From Bufo bufo (Eukaryota > Chordata > Amphibia > Anura > Bufonidae): a DNA stretch of 64,000 nucleotides. The notes under the pieces were generated by a model. It saw only the letters and a list, made by a program, of their open reading frames with translations. It had not been told where the DNA came from and searched no databases. The translations under genes were made by a program, and so were the position numbers. The stretch spans positions 373,277,963 through 373,341,962 of the forward strand of contig NC_053392.1 of the NCBI RefSeq assembly GCF_905171765.1, read 5' to 3'. Below are positions 22,861-33,180 of the stretch, one piece after another. Each line of letters begins with the position of its first letter. Within the stretch, counting starts at the first letter, position 1.

Positions 22861-23939
22861 CAGGGCCGTCTTTAACAAGGGGCAAAAGGGGCAGCTGCCC
22901 TGGGCCCAGTTGCTCCTGGGGGGCCCAAGGTAGCTGCCTCTTGAGCCCTGCTAGCCACTGCCCCGGGTGTCAGGCTGTTAGCTACAGAGGGGGTGCTGCC
23001 ATGCCATGCCTGCCGGCACTCCAGGCAGCGTACTGTGAGAGTTGTGATTCTCTAGGACCTTAGATGACATCATCACCATGTGACCAGTAACCTAGTAGTA
23101 TTACTGGTCACATGGCTATGAGGTCATCAAGGTCCTACCAGGAGTGTTGCTGTAGAAGTTTGCCTTAACTGCGGAGCTTTTTTTGTGAAAATTATATCAG
23201 AAAAAGGTGACAGGGGCTGTTATGCTAATATACTGTAAACTACTGTATAGTGGGGTGCTGTATAGTGTGAGGGCCGTATACTGTGGGGGCCTGTATAGTG
23301 TAGGGTGCTGTATAGTGTGGGGGGCTGTATACTGTGGGTGCTGTATATTGTGGAGTGCTATACTGCTGTACTGTATACTGTGGAGGCTGTATACTGTGGG
23401 GGGCTGTATACTGTATACTGTGGGTGCTGTATATTGTGGAGTGCTATACTGCTGTACTGTATAGTGTGGGGTGCTGTATCGTGTATTGTTTGGGGTGCTG
23501 TATACGGTGAGGTGCTATACTGCTCTACTGTATACTGTGAGGTGTTGTATACTGTGGGGTGCTGTATACTGTGGGCTGCTATACTGCTCTACTATATACT
23601 GTGGGGTACTGTATAGCACTATAGAGTGCTATACTGCATACTGTGGGGTGCTGGGGTGCACTATAACACTAGGGTGAGCCGAGCCCTGGTCTCCTACCTG
23701 CAGAGCGGTGCCCACTTCCAGCCCTGAGCCCAGCTGCCCAGAGCACTGATCCTGAGCCGCTGGAGTCTTCAGAACTGGAAGTATTTTCAGTCATTCACTG
23801 TACTCTACCAGATGTGTGGATTTTTTGTGTGTTTGTTGTGGTGGAGGGCGTGATTGCCTGATAAGGTGTGGGAAGGCGGGATCCAGGGGGCCCAAGTAAA
23901 TTTTTGCCCACGGTCCAATCAATATTAAAGACGGCCCTG
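22861..23939. mobile_element. Nested hAT-type MITE with 8-bp TSD
   Basis: TIRs CAGGGCCGTCTTTAA and its inverted copy TTAAAGACGGCCCTG bound the element. The TSD is GGTACATG (22853-22860) versus GGTACATA (23940-23947), one mismatch. A CAGGG terminus and 8-bp TSD indicate hAT. It contains a minisatellite and no transposase. Confidence 0.9.
23225..23665. repeat. Minisatellite CTGTATACTGTGGGGTG
   Basis: Degenerate ~17-bp unit (CTGTATAGTGTGGGGTG, GCTGTATACTGTGGGGG and variants) repeated more than 20 times, with higher-order blocks containing CTATACTGCTGTACTGTATA. It opens several frames giving YCGVLYC-like translations, which I reject as genes. Confidence 0.9.
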
Positions 23940-24649
23940 GGTACATATGATTTTTGGTTGCTCTATATTACACTTTTTGTGAGGCAAGATAACAAGAAAT
24001 AGCTGTTTTGGCACCGTTTTTATTTTTTGTTATTTACAACATTCATCTGACAGGTTAGATCATGTGATATTTTTATAGACCAGGTTGTCACAGATGCGGT
24101 GATACCTAATTTGTATACTTTTTTTTATTTATGTAAGTTTCACACAATGATTTCTTTTTTGAAGCAAAAAAAATCATGTTTTAGTGTTTCCATAGTCTGA
24201 GAGCCATAATTTTTTCAGTTTTTGGGCGATTACCTTGGGTAGGGTATGATTTTTGCGGGATTAGATGGCGCTTTTATTGGCACTATTTTGGGGTGCGTGT
24301 GACTTTTTGATCGCTTGCTATTACACTTTTTGTGATGTAAGGTGACATAAAATTGTTTATTTAGCACAGTTTTTATTTTAAATTTTTTACGGTGTTCATC
24401 TGGGCGGCGGTGATCGGAACTATACATGACGTACCGATACGTCATGGGTCCTTAAGGACTCGGGATCCATGCCGTACCGGTACGTCATGGGTCCCTAAGG
24501 GGTTAAATGTGTTGTTTAATGTACTCAATACACTGTATTCCCATGCATCCCTTCCTCCACAAAAAAAGGATATATGGTTAAATCTTCCTTTTCTCATCCT
24601 CCTACTCCTCTTCCATCAAATCAACATGCTTATTCGTCGCATGAAATGC

Positions 24650-24957
24650 CCTCGCATATAATTTTTATACAGGCTCAGCTCACCTGCTGGCCCTCACATA
24701 TAAACTTTTACAGGGTCTTCTCACCTGCAGGCCCTCGCATATAATGTTTTACAGGGTCAGCTCAACTGCAGGCCCTCACATATAATGTTTTACAGGGTCA
24801 GCTCAACTGCAGGCCTTCGCATATAATGTTTTACAGGGTCAGCTCACCTGCAGGCCCTCGCATATAATGTTTTACAGGGTCAGCTCACTGGAAGGCCCTC
24901 GCATATAATGTTTTACAGGGTCAGCAGGCCCTCACCTACAATCTTTTACAGGGTCAG
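24650..24957. repeat. hAT-family minisatellite, ~42-bp unit, about 7 copies
   Basis: Unit contains GGCCCTCGCATATAATGTTT then TACAGGGTCAGCTCACCTGC. It is homologous to the 3' UTR minisatellites of hAT4 (42840-43040) and hAT5 (56870-59560). Here it lies downstream of the hAT2 stop codon and the piggyBac-type MITE, and runs straight into a displaced hAT coding piece at 24958. Confidence 0.9.
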
Positions 24958-25203
24958 CTCACCTTCTGATGATGACAGTGAAGTCTTGCCTGTTGGTACT
25001 CTGGCACACATGGCTGACTTCATGTTAGGCTACCTTTCCCACGACCCATGTGTTATACTGATTTTGGACAACACGGATTACTGGTTGTTCACCCTTCGCG
25101 ACCCTCGCTACAAAGATAACTTCTCATCTCTCATTCCACTGGTGGAGAGGACAAGCAAAACGGTGCTATACCAGAAGGTCCTTGTTAAAAAATTGCTCCA
25201 AAG
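24958..25203 (+). pseudogene. Displaced hAT transposase fragment joined to 18S rDNA
   Basis: Reads SDDDSEVLPVGTLAHMADFM, then LDNTDYWLFTLRDPRYKDNF and QKVLVKKLLQS. This is the part of the family transposase lost from hAT2 at 20336-21703. It is preceded by minisatellite rather than coding sequence, so it is out of order. At its end, in the KLLQS codons (homologous to KLLQN in hAT5), the sequence switches to antisense 18S rRNA gene sequence. Confidence 0.85.
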
Positions 25204-25283
25204 TTGATAGGGCAGACATCCAAATGGATCATTATCGTCACGGTGACATGCGATCGCCTAGAAGTTATCTAGAGTCAACAAAG
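25199..25283 (-). pseudogene. Antisense 18S rRNA gene fragment A
   Basis: AAGTTGATAGGGCAGACATC starts the piece, and AGTTATCTAGAGTCAACAAA ends it. Reverse-complemented, this matches the conserved eukaryotic 18S segment running from TTGGTGACTCTAGATAACCT to TGCCCTATCAACTT, with scattered substitutions. It equals the right-hand part of fragment C but has diverged separately. It is followed by TGGCAGCAGGCCCTC, the hAT-family minisatellite. Confidence 0.88.
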
Positions 25284-25394
25284 TGGCAGCAGGCCCTCAC
25301 CTACAAGTCCAGTCTCAGTAGCCAAGAGTTTGGTCAACACAATCCTCACGATGATGGCATACTGGGTGAACATTGAGGAGGCCGGGAGCAAGTT
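25284..25394 (+). other. Scrambled hAT pieces between the 18S fragments
   Basis: A minisatellite scrap (GGCAGCAGGCCCTCACCTAC) is followed by AGTCTCAGTAGCCAAGAGTT, matching the hAT 5' coding region at 18113 and 54348. Next is CATACTGGGTGAACATTGAG, matching the catalytic region at 19410. These pieces are far apart in an ordinary copy, so the order is rearranged. Confidence 0.75.
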
Positions 25395-25842
25395 GGCTGC
25401 TGGCACCAGACTTGCCCTCCAATAGATCCTCATTAACAGAAAGTGTACTCATTACAATAACAGTGCCTCTTAAGAGTGCTGTATTGTTATTTATCGTCGC
25501 TACCCCCCCGAGTCGGGAGTGGGTAATTGCCGAGTGCCTGCAGCCTTCCTTGGATGCTTGTGCTTTAATAACTTTACACACCATCTCTGGTGGTTCACAA
25601 TTAGGAAAAAAAAGGGGCAATGTAACAACAGCCAATTAGATTTCTGCCATTGACCTCCCTTGGATGTGGTAGCCGTTTCTCAGGCTCCCCCTCCAGCATC
25701 GAACCCTGATTCCACGTTACCCGTGATCACCATGGTAGGTGCAGAAATGAACATCGAAAGTTGATAGGGCAGACATCCGAATGGATCGTCGCCGTCACAG
25801 GGGCATGCAATCGCTCAGAGGTTATCTACTGTAGAGTCACCA
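25395..25842 (-). pseudogene. Antisense 18S rRNA gene fragments B and C with a ~100-bp insert
   Basis: Fragment B (25395-25557) begins GGCTGCTGGCACCAGACTTG, the complement of the universal CCAGCAGCCGCGG region, and runs through TCGGGAGTGGGTAATT to CCTTCCTTGGATG. Fragment C (25656-25842) continues in 18S order from CCTTGGATGTGGTAGCCGTT through CGAACCCTGATTCC and CACCATGGTAGG to TAGAGTCACCAA. B and C together cover about 290-340 nt of the 5' domain of 18S, estimated by recall at human positions 300-620. The intervening ~100 bp is not 18S. There are many substitutions and small indels, so this is a decayed, non-functional copy. Confidence 0.9.
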
Positions 25843-26543
25843 ATGAGGCAGCAGGCCCTTGCCCATTATGTTTTAGATGGTCAGATCAGCAGGCCCTTGC
25901 TCCAAATTTTTTTGAGGGTCACCAGCAGGCCATTAATCATAATTTTTCAAGGGTGTGTATGATGCCCTCCTTTATGTGTGACAAAGGGTGTTTTGAAGTG
26001 TCGGTTGCTTGTAATTTTTGGCAGTCCTTTCACTTAGTGCATAGTCTTTATTAGTGTAGGAGTCCCACAACCTGAACTATTGTACCACAATGTGAATGAG
26101 GCCCTCCATTAAGTGATATACAGGTTGTATCGGAGTACCTCTTCCTTGTAATTTTTGGCAGCACCTGCACTTTTTTTATACAAGTAAATATACAGGAAAG
26201 AATGTTTCTTAACAATTTTTCCTCTAAAATAGTTTTTTTTCCGTTTTGTACGTATTATTGTCAGTCTGTAATAGTTGCGTACTATTTAGACAACATCGTT
26301 CTGAGCAGCGACCTGCGAGTACAAGATGCATCCAGACATCCTCCCTATGCTGTTTCATAACCATTTCAGTGGTGTTTCCATCAATTTCTGACATTTTCCT
26401 ATGAACCAGGCACCCTCCCCTCTTCAGAACAGGGGGTACCTGGTTTAATGCTCGGATTCTCCCATTGACTTCCATTATACTCTGGTGCTCGGTCAAGCAC
26501 CCGAACATCCCGATGTGTTCAGCCCGAGCTCGATCAACACTAA
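25843..26543 (+). mobile_element. hAT2 3' tail and terminus
   Basis: Starts with residual minisatellite units (AATGTTTTAGATGGTCAGAT-like, degraded) and then single-copy tail sequence containing TTGTAATTTTTGGCAGCA. The tail is also found at 59540-60134. It ends with a dyad around GGTGCTCGGTCAAGCACC and the terminus CGATCAACACTAA. Confidence 0.85.
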
Positions 26544-26652
26544 TTCAGGGCTTTCAGGGGTTACTCCGATTAAACCTCACCTTATCCATTTGAATGTGTA
26601 GAGGCCACTGCGGCCATCTTGATTGAAGACATTGCATAAATTGAATTTTTCC

Positions 26653-28010
26653 TTAACCACTTCCAGACTGGGCCATTTACCCCCTTCCTGACCAGGCCTA
26701 ATTTTGAAAATCTGACAAGTGTTACTTTATGTGGTAATAACTTTTGGATGCTTTTACTTATCCAAGCCATTCAGAGATTGTTTTCTCATGACACATTGTA
26801 CTTCATGTTAATGGTAAATTTGAGTCAACATGTTGTACCTTTATGTATAAAAAAAAATCAAAAAGTTAACGAAAATTTGAAAAAAATCAGTTTTCTTAAT
26901 TTGAATCTCTCTGCTTTTAAGACAGATAGTGATGCCTCATACAATATTCATTAATAAACATTCCCCTTATGTCTACATTATTTTGGCATCATTTTGGTAA
27001 TGTAATTTTATTCTATTAGGACGTTAGAAGGTTTAGAATTTTAGAAACAATTTTAGAAATTTTTAGGAAATTTTCCAAAGTCAACTTTTTTAAGGACTAG
27101 TTCAGTTCTGAAGTCACTTTGTGGGGCTAACATAATAGAACCAACCCATAAATGACCCCATTTTAGAAATGACACCCATCATACTATTCAAAACTGGTTT
27201 TAGAAATGTTGTTAACCCTTTAGGTATTCTATAGGAATTAAAGCAAAATAGTGGTGAAATTTCAAAATGTCACTTTTTTTTTGCAGATTTTCCATTTTTT
27301 TCCTGGAACACATCAGGGGTTAACAACAAAACAAACCTCAATATTTATAACCCTGATTCTTCAGTTTGCAGAAACACCTCATATGTTTGGGCACACGACA
27401 GGGCACAGAAGGCAAGGAGCGTCATATGGTTTTTGGAGGGCAGATATTGCTGGAATGGTCTTTGGGCACCATGTTGCATTTGAATAGACCCTGAGGTATC
27501 CTCACAGTGAAAATTCACAAAAAGTGACCACATTTTGTAAACTACATCACCCAAGGAATTTTGTTAGGGTTGTAGCAAGCACTTCATTCAACAGGTGTTT
27601 CATAGAATTTTTAATACTTGGGTGTGAAAATGGAAAATTACATTTTATTTTTTTTACAAGAAAATGGTGCTTTAGACCCAAACTTTCTTTTTCACAAAAT
27701 ATAACAGTAGAATATCCCCCACTATTTGCTACCCACCTTCTCCTGAATACAGTAAGACCCCAACTGTGGTCGTAAACTGTTATTTGGGAATATGCCAGGG
27801 CTCAGGGAAGGAGCCGCATCTGGATATTCTAACATGGATTTTCTGTCATGTTTTTTTTTATTTTTGCTGAATGAGCTGCGTGAGGGCTTAATTTGTGCGG
27901 GTCAAGCTGTAGTTTTTATTGGCACTATTTTAGGGTACATTTGGCTTTCTGGTTGCTTTTTATCTCATTTTTTGGGAGGTGAAGTCACAAAAAAAGGATG
28001 ACTTTGAAAA
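26653..28010. mobile_element. Truncated piggyBac-type MITE
   Basis: TTAACCACTTCCAGACTGGG marks the left end. The interior follows the same order as the MITE at 21906-24502, including AAGCCATTCAGAGATTG-like and TTTTATTGGCACTATTTT-like segments. No matching TTAA terminus is found; similarity fades near 28010. Between 26544 and 26652 is a scrap of the palindromic MITE family seen at 30000. Confidence 0.65.
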
Positions 28011-28019
28011 AGGGCATAT

Positions 28020-28560
28020 ACAATTTACTATGACATCCCATGGGTACCCCTGCTCTGTGCATTGTCCTTTCTCTACATTATTCATCTTCTGTGACATCAC
28101 TGCATTTCACCTTTTTAGTGTGAGGTATGTATTCCTGTGCTACATCATGGTGTGCTTTTTCCCTGTACTGTGACATCACTGTTTGTATAATTTCTGTGCT
28201 GTAACATTACTGAGTAAACCCTCCATACACCATGATACTACTGTGTGCAGTATCTATGGAATGTGACCTGTGCTAGATCATGGTGTGCATTTTCCCTGCA
28301 CTGTGACATCACTGTTTGTATAATTTCTGTGCTCTAATATCACTGAATAAACTATCCACGTACCATGATGCTACTGTGTGCAGTATCCATGGAATGTGAC
28401 ATTGCTGTGCATATTAACATTGGGTTTTAACTTCACCATGTGCATTATCCTACTATTGTAACATCTATATGTGTATTATCTCTGTATGGTGACATCATTG
28501 TGTATTATTCATGTACTGTAACACCATGTGCATTATCAAAATAATCTGAACTTAATACTG
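28020..28560. repeat. Diverged tandem repeat, ~132-bp unit
   Basis: CTGTGACATCACTGTTTGTA occurs at about 28168 and 28300 within a longer duplicated segment that includes TACTGTGTGCAGTATC. Shorter related motifs (TGTGACATCA, GTGCATTATC) extend from 28020 to 28540. No ORF. Confidence 0.75.
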
Positions 28561-29342
28561 GAGCATGTTATGGTGTAAGCAGACCCTATTACAAATTTTA
28601 CCATTGGCCCTAAACCAGCTTGTTACACCTTGTCAGTGCATGTTTTCCACAGTGAATCTGTGGGTGAATTTTGCTTTATCCTTCAGTTTAAATTGGAGTA
28701 GCAGCTTAAAAAAATAAATACATATAAGGACCTGCCTGACAATACTGTCCCCCACCGTGATTTTTTTTTTCACTGAATGTTTTTCGACTATTACTGTTAC
28801 ATGTCTTTTATAGTTTCAGCATGTTATCTTATGAAGCCTTTCTCCATTCATCCATATATGTAAATATCAAAGGTATACTAAGATGCCAAGGATTCTTATA
28901 CTAAACTTAACATCTCCTATAAATACACTTAGGCATTACCAAAACATTGAGGAATCCCTTCACTTTTCTCACATTGAGATTTAAGGCACTCCCTTTAGAC
29001 TAAATACCCTGATTCTTCTTAAAGTAATCACATATTTCAGGCAGTTCTAAATTGCTCCATTCTTTCAAAACCATCTTGAATAACAGTTAAATGACAAAAA
29101 ATATACACATGAAAGAGACTATTTGGATTGTGAATACCCCAGGCTCCTAAGTATTTTGGTATGGATACTCCATATGGACGACTGGGTTCATGCACTTTCC
29201 AAAATCCAAAATAATTTTTTATTTTTTTTGTAGAAGGCAAGATTCTAGAGTACTATCTAAACTATCAAATTGCTATTTCTACTAACATGCTGGTTCACAT
29301 AATAAGCAACATTCAGAACTTTTTTCAAAGGTTTTATCAAAA
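28561..29342. other. No recognisable feature
   Basis: AT-rich sequence without convincing ORFs, repeats or terminal motifs by eye; may be ancient intergenic or intronic DNA. Confidence 0.4.
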
Positions 29343-29345
29343 TAA

Positions 29346-29842
29346 GGCTACTTTCACACTAGCGTTCGGAGCAGGTCCGTCTGATGTTTCATCAGACGGA
29401 TCCGCTCCTATAATGCAGACGTTTGCATCCTTTCAGAACGGATCCGTCTGCATTATAACTTAGAAAAATTTCTAAGTGTGAAAGTAGTCTGAACGGATCC
29501 GTCCAGACTTTACATTGAAAGTCAATGGGGGCGGATCCGTTTGAAGATTGAGCCATATAGTGTCATCTTCAAGCGGATCCGTCACCATTGACTTACATTG
29601 TAAGTCTGGACGGATCCGCTCGCCTCCGCACGGCCAGGCGGACACCCGAACGCTGCAAGCAGCGTTCAGGTGTCCGCTCACTGAGCGGAGCGGAGGCTGA
29701 GCGCTGGCAGGCGGATGCATTCTCAGTGGATCCGCCTCCACTGAGAATGCATTAGGGCTGGACGGCTGCGTTCGGGGCCGCTTGTGAGCCCCTTCAAACG
29801 GAGCTCACGAGCGGACACCTGAACGCAGGTGTGAAAGTAGCC
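29346..29842. mobile_element. Harbinger-like MITE with TAA TSD
   Basis: TIRs GGCTACTTTCACACTAGCGT and, inverted, GGCTACTTTCACACCTGCGT. The 3-bp TSD TAA lies at 29343-29345 and 29843-29845, fitting the TWA target of PIF/Harbinger. The 497-bp interior is a series of nested dyads built on CGGATCCG and CGGACACC motifs. Non-coding. Confidence 0.85.
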
Positions 29843-29999
29843 TAAGTAAGTTCTTGCTATCAGTTTTCACTTGACCTTGAAGTAATAAGGTCTTCTTCAT
29901 AAGTTCTGAAAAAATTAATTAAGCTGCTCTGCCGAATTCCACTAATAAATTTGATTTGTGACAGAGTACTTAGTCACGAAGAGCATTCCTTTGTATGTA

Positions 30000-30430
30000 A
30001 TGGGCGAAATGACAGGGAGCGGCGATCGCGCCGCCTTCCCTGTCATTGAACCCTTCAGATGTCGCATTCATTGCTGATCTGAGATTAAAATTAAGGCCTT
30101 TCAAGGGTTACCTGGTAAAAAAAAAAAACATACTCACCTTATCCACTTGCTCACAAAGAGGCCGTCATGGCCATCTTGATTGAAAACACTGTACAATGAT
30201 GTCATCACCTCACCCAACGCGTAATTTCACGTGGTATCTTCAATCAAGATGGCCACAACAGCCTCTCCGCGAGTGACTGGGTGAGGTGAGTAGGTTTTAG
30301 GTTTTTTATGCCACCATTTCTGGAAAAATAGATTCATTACCATGAAGCGCAAGGAAATTCGGCTTCACTGCATATTGAATTTTTCTTGAAATTCGCATCA
30401 AAGTCAATTACTTTGGCTTCGATTCTCTTA
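30000..30430. mobile_element. Palindromic MITE-like element
   Basis: CTCACCTTATCCACTTGCTC at 30134 and its inverted relative ending near 30289 flank a palindrome around CATCTTGATTGAA/TTCAATCAAGATG. The flanks match 63340-63610 (GACAGGGAGCRGCGATMGCG, then the AAGCRCRAGGAAATT region). Termini are not defined. Confidence 0.6.
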
Positions 30431-30784
30431 ACACTAATATTGAAACAAAAACAACATTTCACCAGTAGTTAGATGATGCATCCTATACACTTGTAGAGGT
30501 GCACTAGAGCCAAGGCCCACCAGCACCACAAATATTCCTCCTCCGGTTTACTAGGTTATCTGCAATGCAATGTATTAAAGATTCTCTTGACAGCAGTGGA
30601 CTGCAATAAACCATCAATAAATGAGAAGATCTACAGGATATTAATCCCCTAGTTCTTTACAAGTAAGCAATGTTAGGGCCCAACTACTTTTCTTGCACAG
30701 AGCTCCTCTTATGTTTCTTTTAATCATACATTTTTATCACTCTTCTTAAATTTTGGTTTACCTGTATTATAATATATTAAGTAT

Positions 30785-31115
30785 ATTATTGTAACAATGA
30801 GGGACATTTATTAAACTAATTACGCCACTATTGTGGCTTAAAAAGTCACACATTATGGCGCATGCCATATGTGGGCTATCATTTGCAACTTTTTGGCTTC
30901 TTGGGGATGGAGCTTATTGGAAGTGTATGGGGCTTTGCACCACGCACCGCATTTACTGTCTTTCACCTGAAAGTGGCGAAAGTTATAGCTGAAGTCTACA
31001 CTAGTCTGTAGCTGGCGTATACTTCAGTTTCTGGCACGCGGCAAGGCAGAGATGCGCCTGATTCGTTAAGAGGCTTTCGCCTCTTTTAATAAATTAGGCA
31101 CCTCTCACACCAGTG
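30785..31115. mobile_element. Possible MITE with GAGGGACATTTATTAAA end
   Basis: GAGGGACATTTATTAAA near 30800 is mirrored by TTTAATAAATTAGGCACCTC near 31085. No TSD could be fixed and no coding is seen. Family not recognised. Confidence 0.4.
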
Positions 31116-31343
31116 CAGGGAGATCAAGACTGATGGATGGATGTGCCAGTCTTGCTATATCTCGCCCAATGTGTATCCTAATTTCAATATGTATAACATG
31201 TAGCACAAATTATTTAAATTATTTATTTATTTACAGACATTAGCATCAAGCTGCTCACAATCTAAGTTCCCTATCAGTATGTCTTTTGGAGAATGTGATA
31301 ATTTTTTTTTTTTATTCCCCATTTTAACTATCAGACCTGCTGA

Positions 31344-31346
<3 letters not shown>

Positions 31347-31388
<42 letters not shown>
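31347..31388. repeat. (TA)n microsatellite
   Basis: About 20 uninterrupted AT dinucleotides, directly visible. Confidence 0.95.
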
Positions 31389-31390
<2 letters not shown>

Positions 31391-31471
31391 AAAGGAGAGA
31401 ATCCAGTGGGAGCACCAACCAATGTGTGGGTGCAAGGTCAAGCACGGGGTAACGGCTATACCCAATATTGT

Positions 31472-31524
31472 AGAGACGGAAGAAGTCGGACTGCACTCCA
31501 AGGAGTGCAGTCCGACTTCTTCCG

Positions 31525-31529
<5 letters not shown>
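31472..31529. repeat. Perfect 28-bp-arm palindrome
   Basis: AGAGACGGAAGAAGTCGGAC and eight more bases form the left arm (31472-31499). A 2-bp spacer follows, then the exact reverse complement (31502-31529). The palindrome lies between two TA microsatellites and runs into a (TC)n tract. It may be the terminal palindrome of another retroelement fragment. Confidence 0.9.

Positions 31530-31583
<54 letters not shown>
31528..31583. repeat. (TC)n and (TA)n microsatellite
   Basis: TCTCTCTC tract then about 20 TA dinucleotides, directly visible. Confidence 0.95.
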
Positions 31584-31586
<3 letters not shown>

Positions 31587-33180
31587 TTTTTTTCTGGCGG
31601 ATCGTGCTGGAACGGCGTTCCACCACCTATTTTCGCCGACTCGCCCCGCCCCCCTTTAGTTACTGGGCCCAGCCGGCACGCTGCTAGTGGCGTCGCTAGG
31701 GGGGGGGGGGGGGGCGAGGGGGGGGCAATAATTTGTTGTTCTCCCAGGTGAATACTAATGAGCGCTTCCATTATGGAAGCGCTCATTAGTGTACCGAAGG
31801 ACCGGGAAGTGGTGAACAGTCTGTACTTACCACTTCCTGGTCCTCGGCTGTCGGCTGTGCAGGGCTGCGCACAGCGTGAGGGCGCTCTGTGACCTCACGT
31901 TGTGCGCGCCAGTTCAGAGCACAGTCGACTGAGGAGAAAGAAAATTGCAGGCGGTGTCCGTCCAGGAGCAGGAGAGGTAAGTGTTTTTGTATTTTATAAA
32001 AAATGTGGCTGCTGGGGGCATAATGGGGGCTAATTGGAGGCATATGAGGGCTAATTGGAGGCATATGGGGGCTAATTGGAGGCATATGGGGGCTATGGGG
32101 GCTAATTGGAGGCATATGGGGGCTAATTGGAGGCATATGGGGCTATGGGGGCTAATTGGAGGCATATGGGGGATAATTGGAGGCATATGGGGGCTATGGG
32201 GGATAATTGGAGGCATATGAGGGCTAATGAGAGGCATATGGGGGCTATGGGGGCTAATTGGAGGCATATGGGGGCTAATTGGAGGCATATGGGGGCTAAT
32301 GAGGCATATGGGGGCTAATGATGCATTATGGGGGCTAATGAGAGGCATCATGGGGGCTAATTAGAGACACAATGGGGGCGAATTAGACTATTAGAGGCAT
32401 ATGGGGGCTAATGAGGCATATGGGGCTAATGAAGCATGTGGGGGCTAATGAGGCATAATGGGGGCTAATGAGGCATATGGGGGCTAATGAGGCATAATGG
32501 GGGCTAATTAGAGACATAATAGGGGCTAATGAGGCATAATGGCTTATAATGTGGGCTAATAAGAGGCATAATGTGGGCTAATGAGACATAATTGCTTATA
32601 ATAGGGGCTAATGAGGCATAAGGGCTGATATGGGGGCTAATGAGAGGCATGGGGGCTGATATGGGAGTGATGAGAGGCATAATGAGGGCTAATAAGAGGC
32701 ATAATAACAGTGTCATCCACAGATGCTCCCATAACAGTGTGTCTTCCACAGATCCGCCATAACAGTACGCCTGCGCACTGACGAGAGACAGAAAGAAGGG
32801 GAAAGAATCCGCGGAAGCAAGCAGAGGACGGCACAGCAGACGACTGAATATCTTCTTTTGTAAGTAAATTGTTTTATTATAAATGTATCCCTGCATACCG
32901 CAATTCTCTCGTATTTTGTAATCTTATTTATATAAACTTATTTTGTTTTTGCCCCCCCCATTTTTGACTGTGGTATCTTTGTGCCCCCCCTATATATTGT
33001 TCCTAGAGTCGCCACTGCCGCTGGCACTAGCAGCCTGGCTGTCACGACCGTCACTGGCAATTTTACTTGCATCCCTGTTCTCTAAAGGGGCGGTTTTAGG
33101 GGGCGGTCCTAGGGGTGGGTAGGGGCGTGGTCAGGGGAGGGGGGGTGAGTTCCACCACCTTTTCTGTGAGAAAAAAAGCC

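Larger units (their letters stand above)
21906..24502. mobile_element. Non-autonomous piggyBac-type MITE flanked by TTAA
   Basis: TTAA lies at 21902-21905 and 24503-24506. The terminal inverted repeats are CCCCTTAAGGACTCGG on the left and, inverted, CCCCTTAGGGACC on the right. The interior is AT-rich with no transposase. It is split by a hAT MITE (22861-23939). It sits just after the hAT2 stop codon, in its 3' UTR. Confidence 0.88.
17318..26543 (+). mobile_element. hAT2: BED-type hAT transposon with nested insertions and 18S rDNA mosaic
   Basis: Plus-strand element whose 3' end is at 26543, reading GCTCGATCAACACTAA. This is the same terminus as hAT5 (60134) and resembles the hAT4 5' terminus (44497), giving a family TIR of TAGTGTTGATYGAGC. 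The left TIR is missing; the element begins abruptly after hAT1. Insertions or rearrangements inside: a Tc1/hAT-G block (20337-21703), a piggyBac-type MITE (21906-24502), a minisatellite and the 18S mosaic. Confidence 0.75.

Noticed and set aside
23207..23677. Cys/Tyr-rich ORFs (YCGVLYC repeats)
   Set aside because: Translation of a CTGTATACTGTGGGGTG minisatellite inside a MITE, not a secreted Cys-rich protein.
25199..25842. Functional rRNA gene
   Set aside because: Only part of the 18S 5' domain is present, in antisense, fragmented and mutated; no 5.8S, 28S or spacers nearby.
26224..26508. 94-residue minus-strand ORF resembling one at 59768-60085
   Set aside because: Similarity is due to both being the antisense of the same hAT tail DNA; stops and lengths differ.
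31786..32351. Periodic ORFs with PPISPHM or NWRHMGA repeats
   Set aside because: They follow the minisatellite unit exactly; the period divisible into codons keeps frames open by chance.
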